Assembly (NCBI GenBank): GCA_003194525.1
Contig: NBIV01000215.1
Location: 1 to 64,000 of the forward strand
Length of the DNA: 64,000 nt
Reading direction: 5' to 3'
From: Gracilariopsis chorda
Taxonomy: Eukaryota; Rhodophyta; Florideophyceae; Gracilariales; Gracilariaceae
Positions 1 through 10,552 of this stretch are shown one piece after another; within the stretch, counting starts at the first letter, position 1, and each line of letters starts with the position of its first letter. The notes beneath the pieces were generated by a model. It saw only the letters and a program-made list of their open reading frames with translations. It made no database searches and was not told the DNA's origin. The position numbers were made by a program, and so were the translations under genes.

Positions 1-2106
1 GGGACGTTACAGCGTCGACAAGAGACGAGAATGCTGACGACTCAGCCTCGTCAAAGACGTCCAGTTCGGTGGGTTGTCCTTTCCGGAGGAGTGCATTAAG
101 CGGTGCTGACAAGTCGGCGAAGTTCGGGACGAATCGGCGATATACATTGCAAAGTCCTAGGAAGGATCGAAGCTCCGTTTGATTAGTCGGATGTTTCGCC
201 TCTCGAAGTGATTTCACTCTTGCTTCATCGATTGAAAGCTGTCCGGGCGGATGATGTGCCCCAGATATTTTACCGAATCGGCGCAGAACTCACACTTTCC
301 CAGCTTCAGGGTGATGCCCGCGTTGCGGAGCACTGTCAAGACTTCCCGGACATGGGACAGGTGATCGTCCAAGTTATTGGAGAACACTATAATGTCGTCC
401 AAGTATACCAGACAGCTGGTCCATTTGAACCTCGCCAAGAGGATATCGATTGCCCGTTGGAATGTAGCTGGGGCATTCGTTAGTCCAAACGGCATTCGCT
501 TAAAGCGATATAGTCCTTGATGGCACACAAACGCGGTCTTATCACGATCTTCTTTCCTAATAGGGACCTGCCAGTATCCCGAATTGGCATCGAGGGTAGT
601 GAACACCGTTGCGCTCCCCAGGGAGTCAATGTACTCGTCCATTCGTGGAATCGGATAGACGTCCTTGACAGTAACCGCATTCAGGCGGCGGTAATCCACA
701 CAGAAACGCCATGATCCATCGGCTTTCGGAACAAGGACAACAGGAGAAGCCCAAGGGGATTGTGCTGCTTCGATAACTCCAGCTCGCAGCATCTTCTCCA
801 CCTGAGATTTCTCTTCCCCCCTTGCTTTAGGGCCTGCCCGATACGGGTGCTGTGCAATAGGCCGTGTATCCGGCAACAAATCAATCCGATGTTCGGTTAC
901 CCCTATCGTCCCCAGGGAACCGTCCCACATGGCGGTAAAGTCCCTGAGCATGTCACGAAACTTCTCACGATGAGATTCATTAATGTGATCCAGGTCCAAC
1001 TTATCCAAAGCCTGTTCTGGGTCTAACGCAGTATCTGCCGATGCTGAAGTCGTGCTCTTCTGAGCTTCTTCGACAGTCGAATCTGAACTTTCCCGGGCGG
1101 AATCCAACGGAACGAACGGGACCTCCTCCCCCTCCTTAGGGTCTTGTATTCCGAGAACGTCGGATATCGGAATCTTTGTAGGAAGGATAGCCAACGGATG
1201 CGGAAGCATGTTGCCCAGGACCTGGTTTTTAACCAACCACTGAGTGGTAGTTCCGAGGTTAGCAACGAGAACCTTAAAGGGTTTGTCCGGCTCGACGGAT
1301 ACGATCCCATTTGCTAATGCGAGACGGCGCTGTTCGTAGAGCGAGGGGAGCGGTTGAACAACCTGCAACCCGTGGTGTTTGGATGTTACTGAGACCCACA
1401 CCTGAGATTCCTTCGGGATCGAAACTGGTTCCGCGACGCGAATCTTCGTAGATGCTCGATCCACATTGGACGCTTCCTGAGCAGCAGGTAAAGGTACCCG
1501 TTTACGGGAGGCGTGTCGCAAGGGCTTCCGTACAATCGGGATGGTCGAACCGTTGGCCAATTCTACGGATCTGGAGCGAGGGCGGATAGCTTCCACGAAG
1601 CGGTCACAGAAATCACAACCGAGGATGACCGGTGCAGCAAGAGAGTCGCATACGATGAAGTCCAACTTCACCACGTAGGTGCCTAGTCTGAGTACCAGAG
1701 GAATTGTTCCAAGAGTCTGGAGCGGGTTGTTATTAGCGTCCGCCAGATCCAGACTTGGACCAATGCGAATGCATTTCCGCATGGCGGGTGGAATAATCCC
1801 GATATTGATCAGGTTCGGAGCGGCACCTGTATCCAGGACAGATAACTGACGAACCATGAACTGGTTAGAGAGACCGAGGTCACTATAAACTTTATAGTTC
1901 CTCTTGGCCATTACCAAAACTCGATCCGGGATGCGGAGGTTACGGGACCGTATCCACGGACGACGCAGAGCCACTAAGTGGTCCGAGCTCACGTCTTCTT
2001 GAGCCAGTTTCCTCGTAAGGATTTTGGCAGGGGAGCGAAGCGGTGGCGCCTCAGGCGTCTCCAACTTCGGCTTGGAAGACACCCCTCCCGTGGGGGAGAC
2101 TCCCAA
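1..2106 (-). pseudogene. pol: Pol of element A: protease and reverse transcriptase, frameshifted
   Basis: The 630-residue frame (2106-214) contains an aspartic protease with the active-site motif VLDTGAAPNLI near residue 92, a long linker, and a reverse transcriptase. The RT holds the conserved blocks TTLDANSGYWQVPI and MPFGLTNAPATF and the catalytic box YLDDIIVFSNN. At about position 248 one G is missing from a G run after the GHIIRP motif. The frame then ends at 214, and the continuation (IDEARVKSLREAKHPT, the thumb and start of RNase H) runs in another frame to position 1. Catalytic residues are intact, so loss of function rests mainly on this single-base lesion. Confidence 0.9.
1126..1138 (-). 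other. Internal polypurine tract in pol of element A
   Basis: The minus strand reads TAAGGAGGGGGAG, identical over 13 bases to the polypurine tract just before the 3' LTR of element B (39544-39556). Here it lies inside the protease-RT linker and encodes KEGE. The same tract occurs at the matching place in element C (36669-36681), and an 11-base version in B (46140-46150). Confidence 0.55.
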
Positions 2107-2172
2107 GATTAGTTTTTCGGGACCGAATCGACCGCTGGGTGCGGCTGAGCCCGTTCCGAAAGGTTAGGGTTG

Positions 2173-4152
2173 TTACCGTTCGCGGTTTTTCGCGGCTTCT
2201 CGAGCTTGAGCATTGTGGACCGCAGCCTTTGCGTCTTCATACGAATTACTCGGGACACGAGCCTTATGCTCCGGTGGGAGATTCTCATAATTTCCCACGA
2301 TCTTCCACATCTCGCGAATGGGGAGGGTACACTGCGACGCAGTATGACCTTCAAGGTAACAAATGTAGCAAATCAGCGGGGCTGAACGTGTTCCGGTGGC
2401 GTGGGACATCATTCCGCGGTGCTGAGGGTGTTGTGGTTGGAATGCTAGTTGCTTCGGGTTGGACCATCCCGGGCGGGAGTGTCTTGTGGCGCTCGACGCG
2501 TAGGCTAGCGGGGCTGGGGGAACCCGACCGGGGTTTGCGTAAAAGGCCGGATCTACCACGGGTGGTGTAACCGTGGACGGCAGTTCCGAGGTTGCCAACG
2601 ACTGTTCAAGACTGCCAAGATACTGGATGTTATCCGCAAATCCGGAAGGTGGTCCCGGGTTAGGGAGAGATGCCGAGGAAGCCTCGTTCTCGACGAAGAG
2701 AGCCTTCGACGACCGACGCCTCGGGTCTCTCGCTCTGAGGGTGTCACCCTCAGCCTGCGCGTACTGGAGCAGTTCCAGATACGTCGCCTTGCGCTTCTCT
2801 TCCCTGTAGCGGGACACCAGTGCCCTGATACCAGGATCTAAACCATCCACCAGCATGGAGCAACGCTCAAAAGCGGTAAACACATTTCCACAACGATGAA
2901 ACGCTTTATTCAAGCGAGTTGAATACGACGTTTCCGTTTCACCAGGCTTCTGTTTCGTATCGCGAACCGCCACGATGGCTTGACTGATTGCAGTTCCCGT
3001 CGCGTACGACCTGAGCAGGTAGTGTACAGCCTCGGGCCAGCACGTAACACCTCCTTCTGAGGCCCTGGACGAACCCCTGACCGAGTTGTACTGATCTTCA
3101 GCCATTCCTGAAAGAAAGTAGGGCAACGCAACGTATGCCTGCGCCTCACTCATTTCGAGTACGTCTGCTTCCTGCACAAAGCGGGCCAGAAAATCCAACA
3201 CGAGGATCGGATCTTCACCGGAGAACTTCTGCTTAAGCATCGTCACATTCATACGACGTATGAGATCCTTCACCCGACCGGTGTCTCTCGAACTTCGAGT
3301 GCCCGAAGAGTCTTCCAATCGGTAATAACGATAGAACAACAGCTTCCTGTAAAGGGGATTCGTCGGTTTCAATTCCTTCAAGCCGAAATGACGGCGACCT
3401 TTCTCCCGCGCACGGATTGCTCCATGGGAGGTGTAGGTAGCCCTCGAACTAGGTTCTTCTCCGCGACGGCGGCCTCTCCCTTCACGCGATGATCTCGAAG
3501 ACGAGCTACTCGAACTTGTTTCCGAGTCGGAACTTGGCGAAACTTCATAACGATGAACTCTCTTTCCAGGGTGACGGGGGAGGTGACTGGAGCGGTGTTG
3601 GGTTGAGATGACCTTCACTTCCTCCTGTCTCGGAGCGTTCAGGTCTTCTCTGAGCAACGCTTCCAGCGTGTCCATACGTCCGGTTACCCGCATCATATGG
3701 GTTTTAACTTCCTCCACGAACTCCCGATATCCTTCTACGAAGGCAGCCGGAGTACCCAGACACTCCAGAATGGAATTCACATCAGCTCTCAGGAGACGAA
3801 TATCTCCCGAGTAATCCCGAGCCAGGGAGTCACTCCATCGCCGTTCCAACTCGGTAACTTGCTGCGAGAGGGAGGCGTGGGCCACATTGGCAATGTCGAT
3901 TCTCGACTCGAGGAGATGGTACTTAGGCGACCCGGGTCTCGGGGGGACAGCCGACGGCGTTTCGACCACCGGAGGTGGCGTAGTGGCCACAGCTGTCACG
4001 GCTCGAGGCACCGAGGTTGCCGATGGGATTCCTTGGGATTCCAGACCGACGGCATTGGTAAGTAGTTGTTCCGGAACGGACCTTCGTGATCTCGCCGCTG
4101 CGGCGTTCCGTTGCGGACCATTCCTGGGGGAACTCGGAGCTGTGGGTAGCAT
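2173..4152 (-). CDS. gag: Gag polyprotein of element A (659 aa)
   Basis: This is the structural capsid/nucleocapsid protein of a Ty3/gypsy element. The N-terminal ~100 residues are Pro/Ser/Arg-rich. A coiled-coil-like stretch (VAHASLSQQVTELERRW) follows, then a Ser/Arg-rich linker, and the retrotransposon-gag core at about residues 290-450. A CCHC zinc knuckle, CYICYLEGHTASQC, lies near residue 610. The start was chosen because the CTGCAG-Y-ATG context is conserved at the gag start of element B (49208). The frame ends in TAA-CAA-CCC-TAA and then stays open in the same frame into pol, so gag and pol are in frame but separated by two stops. Elements B and C carry homologous but broken gags. Confidence 0.9.
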   Translation of the reverse strand: MLPTAPSSPRNGPQRNAAAARSRRSVPEQLLTNAVGLESQGIPSATSVPRAVTAVATTPPPVVETPSAVPPRPGSPKYHLLESRIDIANVAHASLSQQVTELERRWSDSLARDYSGDIRLLRADVNSILECLGTPAAFVEGYREFVEEVKTHMMRVTGRMDTLEALLREDLNAPRQEEVKVISTQHRSSHLPRHPGKRVHRYEVSPSSDSETSSSSSSSRSSREGRGRRRGEEPSSRATYTSHGAIRAREKGRRHFGLKELKPTNPLYRKLLFYRYYRLEDSSGTRSSRDTGRVKDLIRRMNVTMLKQKFSGEDPILVLDFLARFVQEADVLEMSEAQAYVALPYFLSGMAEDQYNSVRGSSRASEGGVTCWPEAVHYLLRSYATGTAISQAIVAVRDTKQKPGETETSYSTRLNKAFHRCGNVFTAFERCSMLVDGLDPGIRALVSRYREEKRKATYLELLQYAQAEGDTLRARDPRRRSSKALFVENEASSASLPNPGPPSGFADNIQYLGSLEQSLATSELPSTVTPPVVDPAFYANPGRVPPAPLAYASSATRHSRPGWSNPKQLAFQPQHPQHRGMMSHATGTRSAPLICYICYLEGHTASQCTLPIREMWKIVGNYENLPPEHKARVPSNSYEDAKAAVHNAQAREAAKNRER

Positions 4153-4281
4153 ACTGCAGATAGCCGTCCACGGCTTACTTCACCAGTCCCACGGCTTGGG
4201 AATCTCAACGAATGAGCAAAAAGGGATAAAAGGGAAAAGGGGAAGCGGACTTCCGACAGGCCGGATTGAAAGCCAAACCCG

Positions 4282-4299
4282 TTCTAGGTCGGGAGACCA
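4282..4299 (-). other. Primer-binding site of element A
   Basis: Two bases inside the LTR end, the minus strand reads TGGTCTCCCGACCTAGAA. It starts with the TGG expected opposite a tRNA CCA end. The same 18 bases occur exactly in element C and with two transitions in element B, always 2-3 bases after the LTR. The primer tRNA was not identified. Confidence 0.75.
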
Positions 4300-4301
4300 C
4301 T

Positions 4302-5214
4302 TGTGGTGCAATCCCGGTGTGGGAAAGGCACCCAAGGCAGCTCGAAGCCTTGCTCTCTTGGAGAGGTAGGCCCAGCTGGGTAGAGCCCTCCGTGTCCCGT
4401 ATGACGGGTGTAACTCCGTCGGGAGCCTGGATGTACCTCGGAGGTTTAGGGGTTAGAACGGGTCGGAACCACGGCTGGTCCGGAAGTAGCCTGCGAACAG
4501 TGGAACAAAAGGGGGAAAGGGACCACCCGACGGGGGCGTGCGGAAGGCGGGAACAGACCCCGGAGGGGGGTGCCGATACACACACACGAACACGCACCGC
4601 GCGGCGGTTAGGGGATATGAAGGGAAGGGATGGTCTCACGGTCTCACGACACACGTCGGTAATATCAATACCCAAAACTGGGGCGGAGATAGGGCCTGTA
4701 CGGGTGGTCACACGACAACAATGAATACCACGAGGGTTCACAACCCACTGGGTACGACGAGCACGGTCTCCTCGGTGGTGCGAGTCGGGTGAAACTATCG
4801 GGCAAGCGGTGTACCTCCGCGAGGAGTTAGACACTTCGCATGGCGAATAGAGTCAGAGCCGAACTCTTGTTACTTTTCTTGGTGAGCTCGCCGCCGTGCG
4901 GCCGACGCTCAAGTACTAGCTCAGTGCAGTACAGTAGGTAGTGCACTAGCCTAAGTAAAATTAACCCCTAAACTATACTAAAATAAGTAGCCGTTTTGGG
5001 CCTCCTGGCCGGGGCTGTAGCCACGTGTCCACCACCCTTGCCAGGCAAGTACCACAAAATATGAATGTTCCCATAACCACCCTGGGTAACCAGACCGCTA
5101 ATTAGCCCGGTAAACGGGGGCTAAAATTCATGCATCCCGCTTCATCGCTCGCACCGAGTACACCTCAGATATGAGTTTCACCATCGCCCGTACGCGGGAA
5201 TGTATTGCACTACA
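4302..5214 (-). repeat. 5' LTR of element A
   Basis: On the minus strand the LTR begins TGTAGTGCA (5214-5206) and ends TGCACCACA (4310-4302), forming a 9-bp near-perfect inverted repeat with canonical TG...CA ends. Its 913 bp match the 935 and 925 bp measured for elements C and B. Short blocks are shared with those LTRs, such as the CTCGCGGAGG segment and GTCGTGTGAC. The partner LTR is outside the window, so age cannot be estimated from LTR divergence. Confidence 0.85.
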
Positions 5215-7228
5215 CGTTTTACGCGCCTGTCGCATTAGTAGCCCTCAAATTGAGGACCAATTACTGAGTTTTGGGCTACTTAAAGGAGTACTCCATCAGT
5301 TGAGCCACTGCGCCTCCCGCTTGCGTGCGTCCTACGATGATATGGTAGCGGTACTTCCTGGTCAGATTTGGGTTGCAGGGCACAATCTTGAGGTCTTTTG
5401 CCCTTCTCCTACTGTAGATCACGCAATTTGTGCCTTCTTCAATGTAGGTCTCTGGCATAATCATGTTGCTGTCATATCCAAACTTGCACAGCCCAGCTCA
5501 ATTCCGGCAACAGGAGGAGTGTCTATGCCTGTATATGGAACGAGTGAGGGCATGCAATGCGTCGTATTACCCGGAAAGGAGCACTTCTGCACCAACCAGA
5601 TCTTCAATCGCACCAAAATCTTCAATCACGCCCCACTCGAGCCACACGAGCATGCGGTGATGAGGCACATTGCGTTCTTGAAACTCAAAATTTGATGTAC
5701 GCCCCAAGCCCCTCATTCCAAAGGTGTTCTCTGAGTTCTTCCCCAAGTCCTTCATGAGGTATTGGCATACTGGTTTTACACTTTCGTAATCAGATCTTCT
5801 CGGTCAAACCGTCGAGGGCGGTTACTCTGTGCCAGGAATGTGCTACGATTGCTGGTGTCCATCCCAAAGCGTTTGATGTCCTCTCGCCCGATGTTCATGT
5901 GATATTAATGAAGAAACGACTCCCCTCTTTGCGCTAAGATGGCCTGTAAATCCATGCGTTTGTTCTCCTATTACGCTGCTGAGTTGACCGGGTCATCAGG
6001 CAGAAGACTCCGCCCTATTTGCACGAGCTGGGATGATGACAACTTAACTGTTTGCTGTTATGGGTGCTGAATCTGTTGCCCTTGCACAATGCCTGCCGGT
6101 TGTTCTTTCTCCAGGAAACACATTTGCATGTCCTCAATGTTCGTAAGGGTGGGAAGCATCCACATCTGCATCAATGGTCCACTGCTCAGAAGGATGTTGT
6201 CGGAGTACAGACTTTGTTTAGGGTTCTCATCCCAAGTGAGATTTCGGGGCTTCCATTCGTTAACGCTGAGACCTGGTTCTTGCTTTGTAGAGTTCCTTTG
6301 GTCCAGAAACACGCCGATTTCAACCGTTTCGTGCTCATAGCTGTGCGGGTAGAGAAGATGGAAATGGCGTTTCTCTGCAAGTTCGGATGCCAATTTTAGA
6401 AGTCTTTACCGCACTTGCGCAGTGGTCGTGGCAATTTGCAGTCTCCACAGCTCCACCTGCATCAACAGCGGCCGTCATTACGTCGTGCTCTTCTGTTACG
6501 GTTTCTTCTACAAAGCGCGGTACATGGGACTCCAATTGATATAGACCAGTACGAGCAACGACGAGAGTTCTCCTCATGGTTGGCCCCCTATCAGAAGCAT
6601 CTTCAAAGGGAAAACTTGCACCTGCATGGAGAGTACTGATTGGAGCACTTTGGGTTCCTTCGTATCCACCTACGGCAGCTCCAGGTTTTACTGCTTGCAT
6701 TCTAATATGCAAGAAGCTCTCCTCCCTTTTTTGTTGTTGGTGCGTGCTAATCCTGGATTGGTAACGCTCACGCACGAAGTCTGCCTTCGCTTGGATCATA
6801 TCGTACAACTTACGTAAAATGTCTTTTACATTGATTTCTTCAATGAAAGCACGCAGATTTGCATGTGCGTAGTGATATGGATCCAGATAAGGCAGATTGG
6901 TACCACATAGAGAGCTGTAGCGCGCGTTATTCTCGTTCTGCGTGGGGAAATCGAGAGCTGCGTTGCCCTCAAGTCTGAGAAAGGAAACACCGCCTCTCCT
7001 CACATACGACATGCCCATCAACGCTTGCGTCGTCGCAAGGAGTGCATTCAGGTTGAACAAATGGCCATGAAAGGGTCTCAGGCGATAAATACTGCCCGGT
7101 GACTCGTTGCTACGCCTTCGGCGAGACCGTATGCCCCATCTCGACATAATACTCTTTCTACACTCCATTTCGGTGGCCTTTTTGCCCAGCAAAACACACC
7201 TGCAATAATTTGCGCTATGAATGTTCAA
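5215..7228 (-). pseudogene. Broken Helitron Rep/helicase N-terminal region
   Basis: Three minus-strand pieces in different frames add up to a Helitron-like N-terminal (Rep) domain. At 5760-5570 the piece ending FEFQERNVPHHRMLVWLE matches the Helitron block FQKRGLPHAHIL, the HUH nuclease motif. At 5464-5276 the piece GTNCVIYSRRR...KIVPCNPNLTRKYRYHI matches the Helitron block GYPIYRRR...WVVPYNPYLLLKYNCHI. An upstream piece (ending EDLITKV at about 5790) fits the segment before the HUH motif. The second His of HUH reads Arg, so the nuclease site is damaged, and several stops and shifts are present. The catalytic Tyr and helicase parts are missing because the LTR of element A begins at 5214. The 297-residue frame at 7228-6335 upstream is not recognised and is included only by position. 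Confidence 0.55.
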
Positions 7229-7413
7229 TGTCCAGTTCAGGTACGGGTAGTGGGAAGCTTCTGAAACTCGGAAACGCTTTCACTGATTGCTATCTCATTC
7301 CGTGCCTGAGCTGCCATGGGATCCTATGCATAGTATACGCGACACATTTTTCGTTTCTGATGCCATGCAGACTGCATTATCGTCGTATCAAGCTGCTGCG
7401 GTGGCTTCCACAG

Positions 7414-7716
7414 TTGCTGCGGCTGCTACCCTGGCGGCTGTAAGGGAGCAACAGTGATCTGATCCTGTTCAACCTCTATGTGGACAGGAATCTACTCTTC
7501 TCCTTTTTTTGCTTGTGGCAGAGCAGGTTGCTGCGGTGGCTGTGAAGAAGCAGAAGTGATCTCGTCCTCTTCCATCAGAACGAGCATCTGTTCTTCCTCT
7601 TGATCTTGCGACACAGCAGGCTGCTGCGGCAGATGTAGGGACGTAGTATTGATCTTATCGTCTTCCACTGCCATTGGATCGGGCATCTGTTCCCTGTGAA
7701 CAAAAGAGGGGTACAA
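7414..7716 (-). pseudogene. Relic of a protein with ~32-residue tandem repeats
   Basis: On the minus strand the frame 7716-7492, continued in frame past one stop, encodes three imperfect repeats of about 32 residues. Each has an acidic core followed by a Gln/Pro run: VEDDKINTTSLHLPQQP, MEEDEITSASSQPPQQP and VEQDQITVAPLQPPGQQP. The sequence just upstream (TTTTGTTCACAG at about 7690) would serve as a splice acceptor, so this may be an internal exon. The core EEDEITSA recurs in the relic at 30507-31298. I do not recognise the family. Confidence 0.45.
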
Positions 7717-8070
7717 AATATGGCCAAGAATGGCTCATGAATGGTACAGAAATGGGCGCGAAGCAAGGTGCCGAAAATGGGGCACAAGCTGGCCGTGCAA
7801 TGGCCAGAAAATTGGCTTCTAAGTATGGCCGAGGAAAGGGCACATTCGTATGGCCTGCATTCATCCGTTTGTGGGCCAGATGAGGTGCAATGGTGCAAGG
7901 TCCGGATTATATCCCGTTTTTGACGAAGTAAGGTCCGTTGGCCTACACGGCACAAATTAATCCCTCATATTGCCAATTTCGGTACCTACACAAACTAGCC
8001 AAATTTTATTCCAGATGTGGCCAAGTTTAATACATTGGGACAGACTGGTTTTGTGTCATAAAGCAGTCCA
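7715..8070. repeat. Cluster of TGGCC / GGCCAT words
   Basis: Short degenerate words such as ATGGCCA, TATGGCC, CAATGGCC and TGTGGCCAAG recur every ~15-25 bases over about 350 bp. There is no coding potential I trust. The pattern resembles the subterminal repeat arrays that CACTA transposons use to bind their transposase, and it lies on the outer side of the CACTA-like gene pair at 8606-13521. No CACTA terminus was found, so the assignment is tentative. Confidence 0.35.
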
Positions 8071-8605
8071 AGTGGGTACGTAAATGGACCAAACTAAGGC
8101 CTATTGGAGCTCTTTTCGTACACCAGTTTGTGCCATCTCATGTCCCACATTTATACTACTAGCCTCCTAAAAGAGTTCCAATTGTAGCCCTCGAAAAAAA
8201 GCCACTTATATGACAAGATTGGGCCAGAGTAGGATCAGATTGGGCGCTTAGAATGGTCTTATCTTTTACAACCATGTATGCCTAGATGTGTACAGTACTG
8301 GGTCCTGGTATACCCCGCAATCTAAACAAACTACAGCCACTCTGTGTACGAAATGTCTCTTCAACTGGGTCCACATTTTTGCCAATACTGTCCGCAAGGC
8401 ACTTTTAGAGATGTCGCTGGGTTGCCCAAGGAATATCAGTAAAGCCCGGTATCGCGTATGAACTACGCACGCGGTTGGAACAACTTCTTGTCGAGCACTC
8501 AATGCCATTTGAACAGTATCCTCCCAAACAAGGAAGATCTAGATCAAAATGATCGTTTTATGGAGCATAAGACGATCGGGATAATGCACCATCTTCGGAT
8601 TTCCA
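8071..8605. other. Region without a recognised gene
   Basis: Moderately AT-rich sequence between the TGGCC patch and the convergent end of the minus-strand gene at 8606. Scattered TTGGGCC/GGCCAAG words continue weakly. I see no RNA gene and no credible reading frame. Confidence 0.5.
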
Positions 8606-9889
8606 CTACTTGCGCAACATTTTCGCGACCCTTTTGGAACGGGAGCTGCGCTTCCTGACCGAGGCCGTGGTTTCCTTGCTGCTGAGAGCTTTCAGCGCAT
8701 CGCGAATCACTGGACTGCAATCGTTCTCGTCGGAAAGATCAGAATCTTTTGGAGAGGCTGAGAATCCATCCATGTGTTCCGGTTGACACAAAAGGCTAGT
8801 TCCTTCCTTGGGCGGAAGTACCTTGTGACGTAACAGAGCTCTAGGTTGTTTCCTGCCGATAGGTGCATGCCTCTTCCTCCCAACTCTGACGTTATTTTGT
8901 GCGTTAGAAGGAGGAAGTTGGCGAACCTTCCCACTGCAATTGGATACCCTGCTGGAACCTTTGATCTGCGTGACATGCGAATCAATTGCTTCTTCTTCAT
9001 TAGTAGGATCTTCAGCTGCGTTTTCACTCATCTCAAAACTTCCAACGCCACCAATAAGAGCACACTGCCCTGCAGCTGCATATGGTTGTGTCTCAAGTAT
9101 CTCTTCTGTATATTTGGGGGTCGAAGTACTGGTTACTTTGGTCCCCTGTTCATTGGCATCTTTCTCTTCTTCATCGCGGTTCAAAGTCTTCCAGGAGTGG
9201 CATGGATCGACGCTCACGCTTCTGTCACCGCTCTTTTTCATCTTCTCCTTGCGTTTCTCAGCCTCTGATACGGCCTTGTTATCTCTCTGTATGGCCTCTC
9301 TGATGAATGCATCCATCACCCAGCCCCTCTGTGCCGCCTTCAACACAGGGTAGTTTTCGAGCAGGCGATCCTTCAAGTGCGACAAGTGCTTGGCATACTT
9401 GCATTTCACTGAAGAGTACGTACGACTGCCCCGGGTGATGTTCAGGCGTTGGTAGACGAACACGCGAACGTCATCCTTGACACAGTTTGCCATCTCGGTA
9501 TACAATGGGAAGTCCGCCTCCATGGTTTCAAAGGTGCGTCCCATCAGCTTCTGATACATGCAATTGAAGAGTGTCCGCGCGGTTACAGCTGCACCTATCG
9601 CGTCCCCAGCGCTGACGAAAGCCTTTATCTCTTTCTTGAAAGCAACCGCTGGAATCATGACTGAAGATGGAGGCAGCGTATCCGAATCAGACGATCCGCA
9701 TAAGTTTTGCAGCCTCGATGTATTGCGGCTAGCACTACTGCATTGTAGGACCGTAGGTACATCCCGAGCCCCGTTAGGAATTTGATCTAGAGCACTGCTC
9801 TGCGAATGACCATGGAAAGCATTGTCTGCGATGATGCGTTGGTTCTGGGTTCTGGAAGCCATACTGATGCGATTGCAGGAGACTAGCAT
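8606..9889 (-). CDS. Unrecognised 427-aa charged protein, divergent partner of the CACTA-like transposase
   Basis: This is a full-length open frame with no internal stop. The N-terminal third is mixed. Residues ~85-230 look folded, with blocks such as YQKLMGRTFETMEADFPLY and KCKYAKHLSHLKDRLLENYPVL. The C-terminal half is low-complexity and ends in a basic Ser/Arg tail (KRSSRSKRVAKMLRK), suggesting nuclear, possibly DNA-binding, function. A second Met ten residues in (MASRTQ) could be the true start. It is transcribed away from the transposase-like gene at 10553 across a 663-bp spacer. CACTA elements usually encode a second, smaller DNA-binding protein, and this ORF may be such a partner. That role is inferred from position only. 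Confidence 0.55.
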   Translation of the reverse strand: MLVSCNRISMASRTQNQRIIADNAFHGHSQSSALDQIPNGARDVPTVLQCSSASRNTSRLQNLCGSSDSDTLPPSSVMIPAVAFKKEIKAFVSAGDAIGAAVTARTLFNCMYQKLMGRTFETMEADFPLYTEMANCVKDDVRVFVYQRLNITRGSRTYSSVKCKYAKHLSHLKDRLLENYPVLKAAQRGWVMDAFIREAIQRDNKAVSEAEKRKEKMKKSGDRSVSVDPCHSWKTLNRDEEEKDANEQGTKVTSTSTPKYTEEILETQPYAAAGQCALIGGVGSFEMSENAAEDPTNEEEAIDSHVTQIKGSSRVSNCSGKVRQLPPSNAQNNVRVGRKRHAPIGRKQPRALLRHKVLPPKEGTSLLCQPEHMDGFSASPKDSDLSDENDCSPVIRDALKALSSKETTASVRKRSSRSKRVAKMLRK

Positions 9890-10552
9890 GGAATGAAGGT
9901 CAGTATTAATCGTAGCGGATCACGATTGAATCAAGAGTACCCTCTAAAATGCACGAACCGTACTTCTCGGAGAGTCAGAAAGTATTACAACAAGTGCTTA
10001 AGACAAGGAGTGGAGGTAAATGAAAGAGTTGCACCGGCTTTTCAGTATCCTTTGGCAGTGTTCTTCATCAGGGGCTTTCGAATGACGTACCCCAGAGAGA
10101 ACGGATGCCTGTTACTTACGCTAATGTGAGGCTTTGTCTTAGACTGACGGGAAAACCCGGTTGCTTAATAACAAGACCACAGCTTCACTGTAAAACAATG
10201 GTAGAGGGAGATGGTTACTTCGGAGAGGAAGCCAGTTCGTGAAGATACACTCCTTGTTGTGTCACTGCGCAGATTTGATATGCCGACGGGGGAGGAGGAC
10301 GAACATGAATGAAGCCCATGGCGCGAAGAGAACTCTTAAGTCCACTCGAACTCGCTTGGAACGAAACGAGGCATTGAAGAGAAAAGTGAGAAGGTACTTT
10401 GAAAAGTTTGAGCAGCCAGGTGGTTGGAAAATATATCGATAACTTCTGAAATATGATTTCATTACTCTGCATAATATCTCCGTGATCATCTCTGCAGCGG
10501 AATGGAAATGCGCCTTCACCCACTGTCGCCGCCTGCAATCGTGATCTAGATA
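9890..10552. other. 663-bp divergent intergenic region
   Basis: This spacer lies between two genes pointing outward, so it should hold both promoters. No clear TATA box or repeat was found. A short frame on the plus strand (10239-10442) is Arg/Lys-rich and probably spurious. Confidence 0.4.

Larger units (their letters stand above)
1..5214 (-). mobile_element. Ty3/gypsy LTR retrotransposon A, 3' part outside the window
   Basis: Read on the minus strand, the element has a 5' LTR (5214-4302), primer-binding site, gag (4152-2173) and pol (2106 to the window start). The protease-RT order, YLDD catalytic box and CCHC gag knuckle identify Ty3/gypsy. It shares LTR ends, primer site and protein sequence with elements B and C further right, so the three form one family. 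RNase H, integrase and the 3' LTR lie beyond position 1. Its 5' LTR interrupts the Helitron relic that starts at 5215. Gag is one intact frame, but pol carries a frameshift, so the copy is probably not autonomous. Confidence 0.93.

Noticed and set aside
2160-2175. Possible programmed readthrough between gag and pol of element A (TAA-CAA-CCC in the same frame)
   Set aside because: A second in-frame TAA follows two codons later, and elements B and C have gag and pol in different frames, so no conserved recoding site is evident.
5171-5695. A 174-residue plus-strand ORF
   Set aside because: It crosses the end of the LTR of element A and lies opposite the Helitron relic, so it is a shadow frame.
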